From Diphasiastrum complanatum (lineage: Eukaryota > Streptophyta > Lycopodiopsida > Lycopodiales > Lycopodiaceae): a stretch of 64,000 nucleotides of DNA. The DNA is taken from NCBI GenBank assembly GCA_029204225.1, contig CM055098.1, positions 47,371,939 to 47,435,938 of the forward strand, written 5' to 3'. A program made the position numbers and the translations under genes. Below are positions 22,906-35,140 of the stretch, one piece after another (within the stretch, counting starts at the first letter, position 1; each line of letters starts with the position of its first letter). Under the pieces are notes generated by a model. That model made no database searches. It worked only from the letters and a program-made list of their open reading frames with translations, and was not told the DNA's origin.

Positions 22906-23512
22906 GAATATCTAAATGTATAGGTTGAAAAGGCTTTGTAGATCTAGTATAAGGTAGTCTATGTGACTTTGACAAAGCACAAGACTCACAAACATGATTG
23001 ATACTTTTTAAGAAACTTGGAAGACCTATTACAATTTGCTTTCTAGCCATTACCTCCAATGGCTTGAAGTTGAGGTGTCCCATCCTTTTATGCCAAACCT
23101 CTTGAATAGGTATTTGCTCTCTTGCAACACATCCAACTTGGTTAGCAATAACACAAGTATCTAGTTAGAACAACTTCCCTTGCCTTTTACATTTTCCAAT
23201 CAAGATATACTTCCTTTTGATCATACAAGCATCTCCATCAAACTCAACTTTGAGGCCTTTACTTAGCAATGGACTCACACTAAGTAGTTTCCTGGTAATA
23301 GATGGAATGAACATTCCTATTTGTAGAGAGAGAAATAGGAAGTGTGCCAATCCCTTTGATTGCACACTCACCATCATTGGCCATGTAGATCACCCTCTAT
23401 CATCTCCATATGCCAACACAGAAGTGAAGTACTCTTTGTGACAAGTCATGTGTGAACTTGCTCCACTATCAATCCACCATGGATCTAGATCTCCATCATT
23501 AGCAAGCATACA
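22886..23512 (-). pseudogene. Element E protease and GAG-pre-integrase
   Basis: 23083-22886 encodes MGHLNFKPLEVMARKQIVIG and HVCESCALSKSHRLPYTRST. 23377-23165 holds the protease C-terminal half (MFIPSITRKLLSVS, LLSKGLKVEFDGDACMIKR). The WWIDSGASSHM active site can be read near 23495-23460 in a third frame. At least three frameshifts or stops separate the blocks. Confidence 0.7.
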
Positions 23513-23905
23513 TTAAGACATCACAAAAGCATCATCATTTGCATCTTGAACATCCAAACCTTCCTCATCAAGAGTAAGATTACCTTGCTTGTCTCCTTGA
23601 TCTCTCTTCTTCTTGTAGCACTCACTTGTAAAGTGTCCTCTTATGTCACAATAGAAGCACTTGATCTTCAATCTATCCTTCTTTTTTCCATTTGAAGAAG
23701 CATCCACTTGATCTTGCCCTTTAGACCATTTACTTTTGTTTTTTCCCTTGAACTTGCCTTTGATGAACATAGCCTCCTCTCCAACTTGAGATGTTGATGA
23801 AGATCCACCTCTTGCTTGTAGTCGACACACAACCCTACCAATCTTGTTAAGAACTTTGAAAGGACTGCTAAAATGTGGAGATAACTTCGGAGATTTCCTG
23901 TTCAA
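23513..23905 (-). pseudogene. In-frame chimera: gypsy integrase C-terminus fused to copia gag
   Basis: A single 130-codon frame starts with SPKLSPHFSSPFKVLNKIG, the chromodomain-side end of a Ty3/gypsy integrase (compare the usual KLSPRYxGPFKVLxRIG). At CRLQARGGSSST it becomes copia gag (EEAMFIKGKFKGK), with a zinc knuckle CFYCDIRGHFTSEC that has all CX2CX4HX4C ligands. The switch lies at about 23815-23826, in RLQA, which is also the native copia sequence (RLQARGGS), so a few bases of homology guided the join. Biologically this is a deletion or recombination scar. Confidence 0.75.
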
Positions 23906-24790
23906 AGTGTCTTAGATTCTTTTGGGATTATAAGATATACCCAATCACCAATCTCAAATTGTTTTGGAGAGCAGCTTCAGTTAGCATAGAATTGGTCTCT
24001 ATTCTGAGCCGATCTAAAGCTTTCCCTAGCCATGTGCAACATTTTCTGCATATCATGCAAGAAATCTGCTGCAACTTGTACCTTGAGACCTTTGAGTCCA
24101 ACGAAGATAGGGGAATGAGGCTGAAAGTCGTACAAGAGCATAAAAGGACTAAAACCAGTGGCAAAATGCTTCATACTATTGTACGCAAACTCAACAATTG
24201 GGAGGTACTTTTTCCAATCTAATCGTCACCTCAAAACATATGCGCGAATCTTCCATCGACTGGTTGGCACATTCAGTCTGACATCGGTTTCTGGGTGATC
24301 TGTAGATGATAGACTTAAAGTAGTTTCCAGTCTCTCAAAGATTGCCTACCAGAACTTGCTAGTGAACTTGGAATCACAATCACTAACAATATCGGTTAGC
24401 AAACCATACAACCTGAACAACTTTTTAACGAAGAGTTGAGCATGTTTTGAAGCTTTGACAGTGATTTTTGTTGGAATATTTTGGTAAGCCTATCAACTAC
24501 TACCCAAATGGCATCATGATCCTTCCCAAACTTAGGAAATCCGACCACAAAATCCATGAAAATACTTTTCCACTTCTTGTTGGGAATTTTCATTCCGGCC
24601 ACTTTCTTGAATTATAATTTCATGTCAAAGCATTATGAAGAGCATCAAAATCCATGAAAATACTTTTCCACTACATGAGAAAATACTTTCACGCTACATG
24701 AAAAAATACTTTCCTAGCCACTTTGAGTCTTTTTGCTTTATTTACTTGGCACTGTTCACACTTTTGAATATATGCCTCGACATGACCTTT
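23827..24790 (-). pseudogene. Ty3/gypsy integrase remnant
   Basis: The minus strand shows the zinc-binding region QKCEQCQVNKAKRLKVA (about 24770-24715) and the core WKSIFMDFVVGFPKFGKDHD followed by AIWVVVDRLTKI (24602-24440, first catalytic Asp). LPIVEFAYNSMKHFATGFSP and ADFLHDMQKMLHMARESFRS follow (24200-23977), then QFEIGDWVYLIIPKE. Frames are broken by stops and shifts. The order and spacing are those of a chromovirus-type integrase. A triplicated ACATGAAAAAATACTTT-like stretch lies at about 24650-24715. Confidence 0.75.
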
Positions 24791-25614
24791 CATTTTTGGC
24801 CACTAAAATTATCTTTTAACATGGTCAAGTTGTTGGAAATTAAGTCCACAGTTGTCTCCTTGGTGATACTATTTCTATTTCAAGATTCTCCTTGCACATT
24901 TTTTTATCAATGATCTAGGGTCAAATGCAACCTCTTTTGGGTTCTATGCCTGCTCATCTGATACCTGTAGGAATCATAACTTTTTATGTTTTGCTATTTT
25001 GCAAAATTACTCTCATTTTGTGTGCAGAACAATGCATGGTAAAATACACGGGCTTCTGCTACCAGTTTGACAAGCTGCAATTTTTAAATAGAGTCGAATC
25101 AGCCAAAGTATTTGAAAGTCGACTTCATCAACTTTTTGACTAATCTACATCAAAGGGTATCCATTCCCGGCTAACTCTACATTTGAATGTCAAAGCATTA
25201 TGAAGAGCATCAAAGACTTGATTACCCTCAACTTCTTAAACAATCAAGTCACTCAACACCGAAGTCTCCGACTTCTTCAACAACTTCGTTCAATCAACCG
25301 AAGTGTCTGACTTCTTCTAAAAATTCCTTCATTAACCGAAGTGTTTGACTTCTTGCATCGTTCGAAGTGTCAGAAGTCTTTGACTTCGTCAACAACTTCG
25401 TTCATCAAGCAAAGTGCGCGACTTCATCGACAACTTCAAGAAAGTGATTATCTCCAAACAGTCTGCAGAACTGAACTAATTGTCACCCAATTCACAATTT
25501 TTTGACAATAACTTCTTTTCAATTATTTCAAAGAAGTAAACTTTTGTCGGCTTTTTTCATTTTTCCCAGAATGCGACAAAACAGTCACTTCAGCAAATAT
25601 ATGCAAAATCTAGG
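24791..25614. other. Spacer upstream of F; degenerate short tandem repeats
   Basis: No recognisable gene. 25240-25440 contains about five degenerate copies of a 40-50 bp unit built around CGAAGTGTCTGACTTCTTC and CAACTTCGTTCATCAA. The 27-bp string starting TGTCAAAGCATTATG occurs at 24624-24650 and again at 25188-25214, flanking a 537-bp interval whose origin I cannot tell. Confidence 0.5.
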
Positions 25615-27201
25615 ATGAGTTCCTTGTCTTTGCAGGATGGTGATGAGAAAGCCAATTTCTCAATCGAGGGCAAAAAGAAGACCAATGGAAAGAAGAAGCA
25701 TCCAAAGGAGGCCAAAGAAGAGGATGATGCATCAAGCTCAAAGGACAAGTCAAAGCAGAAATGCTTCTTTTGTGGAAAGAAGGGGCATTATGCATCTGAA
25801 TGCTACAAGAGGCTAAGAGCACAAGTGGAGGAGGACAAAAAAGGAAACCTTGCAAAGGAGGAGGAGGAGGAGGAGGAGGAGGTGGAGGATGAAGTAGATG
25901 TATTCTTGATGGCATCTACATCCTCACCAACAAGCAATAGCAATTCAAGAGACAATTGGTGCATCGACAGTGGGGCTAGCTCCCACATGTCTTGTCAAAA
26001 GGAGTTTTTCTCAACCTTACACTCATTCAATGATGCTAAAAAGTTTGTCTTTATTTCAAATGATGAAGAGTGTAGGATAGATGGTGTTGGCACCATCTCT
26101 TTGTGTCTAGAATCCTCAAAATGCATGGATCTAGAAAATGTCCTTTATGTACCATCAATCACCAAGAATATGCTTAGTGTTAGTCTACTCTTAGAAAGTG
26201 GTTTGGATGGCAACTTTAAGCATGGAGTTTGCTTCATCTTGAAGAATGATGTTTGCATTGCAAAGGGATTTAAATATGGAAGATTGTTTAAGTTGGAAGC
26301 TAGTGTTTCTTTTGAAAGAATGAGCTTGGCAAAGGAGGAGATCACTCAAGAGGAGATCTTGGCAAAGTGTGATGTTGCTTGCATTGAGGAGGAGCATCAA
26401 AAGGAGGAAGATCTTGAGGATCAGCCTCAAAGCATGAGAGTTCCAAGGGAGTCCTCAATGATAATGGCCGAGTCATCAAAGTGCATGCAAATTGTCCATT
26501 CAAGTGTGCATCTTGCAAGGGTGGTGAGCATTGGAGAGTCTACTATCTTTGAGTACTTGTTAGATAGTATTAGTAGACATGGAGTGACTTGTTGCTTATC
26601 TTTAAGATCTATGGTGTTTAGTACTCTCTATGACAAGACAATGAAATTAGATGCTTTCAAATCTCCATTTGTTGTTGATAAAGCAATTTCATTGGATAAC
26701 TATTTTTGTAATAGTTTGAATAGTGTCATAAAAGATGAAACATCATTTGTATTGGAAATCTTTGGGTCCACATACTTTGAGCATGATCATTCCAATGTAA
26801 GGACCAAATATTATCCTATTTCAATGATAGGAATAATGGTAGTGTTTTGCTCTTCATGTAGAGATTGTAGAATCTACTTGTTTTCCATCAAAGAAGTTGT
26901 CAATGGTGGAAATGTGATCTTTCAAAAGTGGAAGATTTGTAAACTTGAAGAAGCACCTTTGGATGAACACCTTATTCAATTCATTGATGGTTTGGAGTCA
27001 AGTCAAGTGGAGGAGCAACCTCAAGACCCAAGGACTCCAAGAAGAACCTTGAGTATCAAGATGGAGCCATCAAGGATCAATCATATGGATCAAGCAAGGC
27101 AATTTGTCTTTGGCAACATTATTTATGCACTTAAAATTTTAATTGATGTACCTTCAAGTGCACAAAGTGCCTTGGAATCCATGTCTTGGCATGATGTATA
27201 G
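25615..27201 (+). CDS. F: 528-codon copia-derived Gag-protease chimera without integrase or RT
   Basis: One uninterrupted frame, unlike every other large coding block here. Residues 1-60 are gag C-terminus. The knuckle CFFCGKKGHYASECYK (about 48-63) has all four ligands, an acidic EEEE stretch follows, and the protease site is NWCIDSGASSHMSCQKEF (about 118). After TQEEILAKC (about 245) the expected WHKRLGH and DDE core are absent. About 130 unfamiliar residues follow, then a distorted integrase C-terminus (FGSTYFEHDHSN, GGNVIFQKWKICKLEE) and linker/pre-RT sequence (PRTPRRTLSIKMEPSR, ALESMSWHDV). RT and RNase H are missing. An LTR follows at 27413. It could give a Gag-like protein for a non-autonomous element, or be a chance intact relic. 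Confidence 0.65.
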   Translation: MSSLSLQDGDEKANFSIEGKKKTNGKKKHPKEAKEEDDASSSKDKSKQKCFFCGKKGHYASECYKRLRAQVEEDKKGNLAKEEEEEEEEVEDEVDVFLMASTSSPTSNSNSRDNWCIDSGASSHMSCQKEFFSTLHSFNDAKKFVFISNDEECRIDGVGTISLCLESSKCMDLENVLYVPSITKNMLSVSLLLESGLDGNFKHGVCFILKNDVCIAKGFKYGRLFKLEASVSFERMSLAKEEITQEEILAKCDVACIEEEHQKEEDLEDQPQSMRVPRESSMIMAESSKCMQIVHSSVHLARVVSIGESTIFEYLLDSISRHGVTCCLSLRSMVFSTLYDKTMKLDAFKSPFVVDKAISLDNYFCNSLNSVIKDETSFVLEIFGSTYFEHDHSNVRTKYYPISMIGIMVVFCSSCRDCRIYLFSIKEVVNGGNVIFQKWKICKLEEAPLDEHLIQFIDGLESSQVEEQPQDPRTPRRTLSIKMEPSRINHMDQARQFVFGNIIYALKILIDVPSSAQSALESMSWHDV

Positions 27202-27412
27202 TTTTTGAAGGGTGCTACATGTATATAGACACATTTATGGAACATCTTGTAAGGGATCCTCTAAGAGGTGGTGAAAGATCCTTCATGGACATCATTCTCT
27301 ATTGGAGTCTCAAAAGTTCCTTGTTTGTAGCTGGATTTTTTAGACACTTCTAAAAGCTCTCATTCATTTATCAAGAGAGTTGTAAATAGGTCAAGCTAAA
27401 TTTGAGGAGGAG
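27202..27412 (+). other. F 3' untranslated stretch and polypurine tract
   Basis: Non-coding sequence between the F stop and its LTR. It includes a short copia RNase H-region echo (GGTGAAAGATCCTTCATGGA, as in H1 near 43440) and ends GAGGAGGAG before the LTR, a plausible polypurine tract. Confidence 0.5.
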
Positions 27413-28029
27413 TGTGAAGAATTGCCAAAAATTGGCAAATCTAGCTTGATCAAAGACCATGTAGAACATTTTAAATATTGTGTATAATTGGGTTCCACAC
27501 ATGTAAGGCCAAGATGCCACGTGACAAACCACTCCTAATGTAGGTTAGATCAAGTCAAAAGAGTTGGTCATGTCTATTTGGTGGTCATCCCTATTTTATA
27601 GGACCTACACCTAAGTTTAAGGTGAAAATTTGACCAACTAGCTACCTACCAAGCATAACTCTAGGATCTAGGCTAGGGTTTCATTTTAGGTCAAGGAGAG
27701 TGAGTTAACTTCCTTATTACATGCTGGAAATCCACCTAACTTCAAGAAGGAAGTCGAATTTGCTATGTATTCCCTCTCTCCATAGTGAGAAGATAGAAAA
27801 ATTTTGGAGCTCGTTGGCAATCTCAAGCTAGTTCACTATGTACATTGAGTTTTTGTGATCCAAATGAAACCAAATCAATTTCTACTTGTTTCTTAGGTTG
27901 AAGGCCGTACGACAGCCTGTAGTACACATGTGTGGGCTTTGATTTCAATGTTTATCAATGCTTTTGATTGTTAATGCTTGTTGTTTGTCAAATTGCCAAT
28001 CTAGATCAACTTTTTTGTGTCTAGTTTTT
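27413..28029 (+). repeat. LTR of F (family shared with 50840-51841), 3'-truncated
   Basis: Begins TGTGAAGAATTGCC and matches the reverse complement of 51151-51841 along its length. It has CTATTTTATAGGACC as a possible TATA region near 27589, and GTACGACAGCCTGTAGTAC followed by ACATGTGTGGG near 27908-27940. The last 90 bp or so are absent; sequence switches at about 28029 to the RT of element G. Confidence 0.8.
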
Positions 28030-28539
28030 AGAATAACCTTTTGCAACTAATCTTGCTTTATGTTTGTAAACACTCCCATTTGCATTCAACTTAAGCTTGA
28101 AGACCCACTTGCATCCTATTACATTCCTTTGAGGTCTCTCAACAAGCAACCAAGTTTCATTCTCAATCAAGGCATCATACTCATCCAACATAGCTTTATA
28201 CCATTCTTTGGAGTTCAATGCATCTTCAACATTAGATGGTTCCTCAAAACTAGATAAAGCATAAGAAGTGGATGAGATACCCTCAACTTGCTGTCCTTTG
28301 CCTTGATATGTGAGCCTTGATGGCTCCACTTTTACCCTTGAAGATCTCCTTGGTGTGATAGGTGGGTTTGGTGCTTGCTCCTCCATGAGCTCCTCCTCAA
28401 AACCAAGATCTTGCTCCTCAGCCATCTTCTTCTTGATTGTAAGAGTACTTGAGCCTTCTTCAAGCATATGCAGAGTTAGGAAACACCTTATGTGCCTTGG
28501 ATAAGGCACAAGCTTCACAAACCTTGTCTTCCTTCCCAA
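28030..28539 (-). pseudogene. Element G linker and RT N-terminus
   Basis: Reads TPRRSSRVKVEPSRLTYQGK, EPSNVEDALNSKEWYKAMLD, YDALIENETWLLVERPQRN, VIGCKWVFKLKLNANGSVYK and [13 protein letters not shown], the canonical linker plus RT fingers. It is cut at 28030 by the junction with the F LTR. The start of the frame is an out-of-phase reading of the pre-integrase sequence. Confidence 0.8.
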
Positions 28540-29503
28540 TAGACCTTGGTAGGCCTAAAGCATACTCCTCCTTGATCATAGCCTCCATGGAACCCGAGTT
28601 GACATGTCCAAGTCTTTTGTGCCATAAAGTAAAGGTAGATATCCTGCTCTTCTCGGCCAACATGAAAACATTAGTATCCACAAATGCATCCAACTTATAA
28701 AGTTTGCCAAGTCTAGTGCCCTTAGCCACTATCTTACCCTTCTTCTTGATGAAACATTCATTTGAAGCAAAGTCAACATTGAAACCATTGTCTACTATTT
28801 GGCCAACACTTAGTAGATTCTTTGTTATTGTAGGAATGTACAAAACACCTTCTATGTTGATCTTTTTGGAAGATTCTAAGCAAAGGGGAATGCTACCAGC
28901 TTCTTCAATCTTACAAGCTTCATCATTTGCTGTATAGATAGACTTTCTCGGTCCATCATAAGATAAGAGAGAAGAGAAAAACTCCCTTTTACTAGTCACG
29001 TGTGAACTAGCACCCGAGTCAATCCAACAAGGATCTTCTCCTTTGAAGCTTGTTGAAGAAAATATGGACATCATGAGAGAGTCCTCATGTGAACTCTCCT
29101 CCTCCTCCTCTTTGCTCATGTTGGCTTGGCTTTGATCTTGCTTCCTCTTGAAGCATTCCGAGGCATAATGCCCCATCTTGCTACAATAGTAGCACTTCAC
29201 CTTTGATTTATCCTTCTTGACTTTAGTGGTTGATGGAGATGCCTTTGAGGGCCCTTCTTGATCCTCAAGCTTTGTAGACTTCTTGAATGTTGATCCTTTG
29301 CCTTTGGACTTGCCTTTGCCTTTGGTGAAGAGAGCTTGGTCATCTCCACCTTGGATGGGAAGCTTGTCCATCCTCTCTTGCATTTGGCTCCTTCTTGATT
29401 CCCCGGCCATGAGTGTGCCTTGGAGTTCTTCAAGTATGGGTAGCTTACCCATAATTGCATATCCCTGAACCAAATTGTCAAATTCAAAGCTTAGTCCATT
29501 CAA
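28460..29503 (-). pseudogene. Element G gag C-terminus, protease, GAG-pre-integrase (347 codons)
   Basis: Opens in gag (FEFDNLVQGYAIMGKLPILE), then the zinc knuckle VKCYYCSKMGHYASECFKRK with intact ligands. The protease follows, DPCWIDSGASSHVTSKREFF with DSGA active site and a NIEGVLYIPTITKNLLSVGQ core. TLWHKRLGHVNSGSMEAMI and VCEACALSKAHKV are the GAG-pre-integrase region. After KAHKV the frame ends within a few residues because the entire integrase core is deleted, joining directly to the linker. The block itself is undamaged. Confidence 0.8.
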
Positions 29504-29952
29504 TATGAGTTGAACAAGCTCTTCATCCTTGATCCTATGAAGGCTAGCTCTTTGTCCAATTCCTTTACTCTTAGGGCAAAAGTATGTGCACTCTCTCCTT
29601 TCTTTTGATAGCTTCTATAGATTTGATTTTTCAAAGCTAACATTCTAGTTTTGTTATTGGATTCATAGACCTTTTGCAAAGTCTCCCAAGCATCCTGAGC
29701 CGAAGTGCAATCTCCTACCTCTCTTAAGAGTTCATTTGCAACATTCATTTTTATGCAATGTAGTGCAACATTGCACCTCTTGATGTATTTGGCTTTTTCT
29801 TGAGGATGAATAGGTTCACCCTCCTTACCATTTACAATTTCCATCAGATCTTGCATGATCATGATGGATTCCATTCTAACTTTCCATATGGAATAGTTAG
29901 TTTTGTTGAGCCTTTCATTAGTATCCAAAAGATATGCATTTATAGATGCCAT
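29500..29952 (-). pseudogene. Element G gag N-terminus
   Basis: Open from ATG 29952: MASINAYLLDTNERLNKTNY, SIWKVRMESIMIMQDLMEI, CNVALHCIKMNVANELLREV, SAQDAWETLQKVYESNNKT and ALRVKELDKELAFIGSR. This is the complete N-terminal Gag fold. A frameshift near 29505 separates it from the downstream gag frame. The start is chosen from the family-wide MA(S/T) leader and the LTR-leader distance. Confidence 0.8.
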
Positions 29953-30752
29953 CTAGTCTCCTAATCAAGGACTTGACACAAATGAAGGTTACCTCTATTG
30001 ATTTGATTGAAGATCTACCTTATCCCACTTCTTAGGTACCTGAAAAGATCAGTAATAGACTTCCTATAAAGATCTAAGAATGATCTCTAACAAAATCAAA
30101 TCATAGAATACTAGAAACAATGCACTTGCTTGATTGAAGTAGACAATACTAGTAGAATTTCCCCTCTTTCTATAAAGAACATTAAAGCTTCCAAATGATC
30201 TGATCAAGAGTGAATTTCAGCAACCTAATATACTTCCAAAATCACTTGTAAAAGATCTAAATGGAACTTAATGAGGATGCAACACAATCTACTATCCAAT
30301 CACAAGCAAAAAATGATCAAAATTGATGAAAAATTGATCTAATTTGGTGCATAAGTCAAGCAATGGTTGGACTGAACCTAAATCACTTTAGGAGGTGTCC
30401 ATTACACCTTAGAACAGCCTTGAAGAGTCCCCAAAACTCTGATCTTCCCTCTCCTTGAATGCTAGAAAGCCTCCTCTATGAAAAACTCGCTTAGAAATCA
30501 ATGCTTGGAGCAAGCAAAACTTGCTATCTTGGTAATGTGAATTGAATTCAACTTTGCTTCTGGTTTTAGACACCTAAACACCTGAAATGAAGTCACACAA
30601 CACCAATCTCCAATTTATTTGACTCACTTTGAGTTCTAGAATCAATGCTAGATGCTAAAATCCAATCTACACAAGATTTAGATCAAAAATTGTGATCAAA
30701 TTGAATGGAAACCAAGGATTTAGCTCATTTCAGCCTTTAGGCTCTGATACCA

Positions 30753-31429
30753 TGTAAAAATTACAGCAAATAAGGATCCTAAAACACTTGAAATGATGAG
30801 GGAAACAATAGATTATGATTTCATAAGATTAGCACAAGTTGAACCATCAAATCCATCAAAAATCTATGCTTGAACCTCACTAAATGGCCCAAATCCTTGA
30901 AGAAGGCTTCACACGTGTGAAGGTACGGCCTCCCACAGTCTGAGTACTGTACACCAGACCTACATTCAATGCTATAATCATTAGTAATCTCAAGTACTCA
31001 AACAATTATGAACATAGAGAGCAATTGCACCATTATGAGAGAAAAATCATGAAATTGCTTGATTCATTTTGGTGAGATATCATCACCTATATATACATGA
31101 TCCATCACGGTTTTGGGAAGGTATGAGTAGCCCTAAACATATCCCTAATGCTAATTTTGGTGGATCTTTCATCCCTACCAAGTTAGAGTTGGAATCTTGA
31201 AGATCCCTCAACAATGCAAAAATTACCAGAAATAGCTCCTATTTTTTCTCCCTTGTATCTAAGCATAATTTGGACTCAATCCAAAGGTTCTAACACTTAG
31301 GTCTACTTGAGAACATCCTTATGAATGGAATCCTATGCTATTTGGCACGTGTGACAAGCCACATCATGACCATCTAACTATTTACAAGTCATATGACCAA
31401 AACCAAGCTAGAATTGTGAATTTTTAACA
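30753..31429 (-). repeat. Element G 5' LTR with adjacent primer-binding site
   Basis: Begins TGTTAAAAATTCAC and ends GTAATTTTTACA on the minus strand (677 bp). The outer bases form a short inverted repeat (TGTTAAAAATT / AATTTTTACA). The primer-binding site TGGTATCAGAGCC follows at 30752-30740. It carries CACACGTGTG at 30910-30919 and a plausible TATA (TATATATAGG, minus strand) near 31090. Confidence 0.8.
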
Positions 31430-31865
31430 TGCATCAGGTAAGAATATATTTGTGTTCAAATAATACTTAGTATTTGTATTCAATACTTTGAAGCTCGCCA
31501 CTGGTTTTGTATTTTTTTTAATGACGACTTTGTATCATCTTCATTTGGACATTCTTATTGACTTGGCACCTTTACAGAAAAGAGGAGTCAAATGATCATC
31601 AATATTTGCTGAGGACCATCTACATTATAGAATTGAGAGAAAGAAGAATTTGGATCTGTGGATAGATGGGTCTTTGTATCCTGAAGATCCTAGTATCCTA
31701 AAACATCCTATCTTCTCCTCAATAACTCAACTAGTTGTTTGGATCTACAATGGGCATAATGGTTTATTAGGATATTGTGAAAGATTGAAAAATTATGCAA
31801 ATACATTTTTAATGAAAAGAGGATTAAGCGTTTGGAGAGTCACATCATATCTATGTCCTCCTACA

Positions 31866-33561
<1,696 letters not shown>

Positions 33562-34270
33562 GCAGCAAGACAATGTAGAACTTTGAACAAAATACGAGTC
33601 ATTGAAAAAAATATTTTAGACATTAGAATTGAATCTAAACAAATGCAAGTAATATTGCATTCTATTCATTCTGAGAATTTTAACTTACTGAAATATGTGA
33701 AAATATTAAATAAGAAATCTAATAGCAAGAAATGAAAGCGACAATCTTGCGAGGATATTCAAAATCTCTCGAGAAGAGGTTACCAAAACAGAAGAATTCA
33801 TGCTTTGAAGTAGGTATTTTGTAAATTATCTAAGATGCTTTATTGAATATGCTTATGAAGTTTGTTTTCTAATCTGATTTCTCTCGATGTAGATCTGCAT
33901 TGGTTGCAGATCAAAATATCAGAGATAATGATTCAATCAGTAAGACATTGGGTTGTATATTAACAAGTAAATCAACTGCATCTATTTTGATGAATAATAA
34001 AAGTCCACGTATAAAGTCTAAAATTGCAGAGGGCTTGATGATGGACATACAAAAATTCTTAGATAAAACTATAATGCAAGGTGCTTGTGATTTTGTTGAG
34101 ATAAGTAGGAAAGCATATGATACAAATTTTAAACTTATCAGTGAAGCATTTTAGCAAGTTTGTATTAGAAAGGTTCCTCTTCCAAGGTCATTTCATTTGA
34201 AGCATGAGAGAAGTAACTTAAATATAGGAATGCATAAGATTATAGGCACTCCATTTTATATCGAAGAGAC

Positions 34271-35140
34271 ATATCAAACTGAAGGAAAATCAATTTCCTA
34301 AAATGTATTAAATATAGTAGTTTTTTAGGAAAAACATTGCTATATTCTTGCCTTAGTTCATTAAATATCCTACTTTCAGGTGAGTTAACACTTAAGGGAT
34401 TATCTATAGACACAATCAAAGGCAAATGTGATAAATCAATATTTAGACTCTGAACAACATGGTCATCAACATAAACTTTAGCTTTAAGAAAACAAAGATA
34501 AACTTTATTTCCAGATTCTTTCAAATATTGAACAACTTTTAAAGCAGAAACAACAAGATCTAAAAGTTGCTTTCATTGCCTTTTAGTTCAACAAATGAGC
34601 CATTATGCAAAAATGTGCAAAAAGGTTATACTATAGGTACATAGTCCTTTCTTAAGGACTCATTTTTGGAGTAAAACCACTCCTTTCTTAGAATTATATC
34701 AACACTATCTAAATTCATAACATGAAAATCCAGCAATTCAACGTAATCTTGAATACAATTAAGGAACAAGTTGGTACCAAGCTTGATGGTTACATGCACA
34801 ATAGAAATGTTGACCATCAATAGGTTCAAAAGTATAATGAGATGAGAACCTATTTTTACATAGCCCATCCAATCTAGAACCCTCATTGGTGTCCTTATCT
34901 TTTGGATACAGTTCTAAATACAATTGAGCTGCTTCCACCATATCCACCCCTTTGAAATCATGAAATATCTTTATAAATTTCTCTAGATTGTCGAAGAAAA
35001 CCTCGGGTTTATCTCCTTTCTTGAAAAAAATCGGCCTCACTGTGACATTGATGGAAGTAGGTGCAGGCCTGTTTATCATGCAAACAGATTCATACAACTG
35101 TTCAACAAAGGAGAAATCAAGGGCACGTTGGTTCATATAA
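34271..35140 (-). pseudogene. Ty3/gypsy gag-protease-RT fragment
   Basis: The minus strand carries a gag segment (KGDKPEVFFDNLEKFIKIF and GVDMVEAAQLYLELYPKDKD, 35136-34960). Protease-like sequence follows (IVHVTIKLGTNLFLNC and HVMNLDSVDIILRKEWF, where functional copies have ...DVILGxxWL). The RT lead-in reads ELRQEYSNVFPKKL (34400-34330; compare EFxDVFPEELP). Stops and frameshifts abound. It abuts the beta block at about 34270, so it either inserted there or was joined by deletion. Confidence 0.6.

Larger units (their letters stand above)
21580..23826 (-). mobile_element. Ty1/copia element E, minus strand, with foreign module in place of RT
   Basis: Closely related to H1/H2. The minus strand holds the gag C-terminus and knuckle (23826-23513), protease (about 23500-23165), GAG-pre-integrase, integrase (22905-22198) and linker (22166-21940). 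RT is then replaced by about 290 bp that match the module in H2. RNase H is absent, and the sequence ends against the element D LTR at 21579; the last 66 bp are unassigned. The 5' end is fused to a gypsy integrase. Confidence 0.8.
28030..31429 (-). mobile_element. Ty1/copia element G, minus strand
   Basis: Minus-strand order: 5' LTR (31429-30753), primer-binding site (30752-30740), leader with no coding signal (30739-29953), gag (29952-29500), gag C-terminus/protease/GAG-pre-integrase (29503-28460), then linker and RT start (28539-28030). The integrase core is deleted. The element is cut off where the F LTR begins, so RT palm, RNase H and 3' LTR are missing. Confidence 0.85.

Noticed and set aside
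24624-25214. 27-bp direct repeat as target duplication of a 537-bp insertion
   Set aside because: Too long for a retroelement or common DNA-transposon target duplication; no terminal motifs on the interval.
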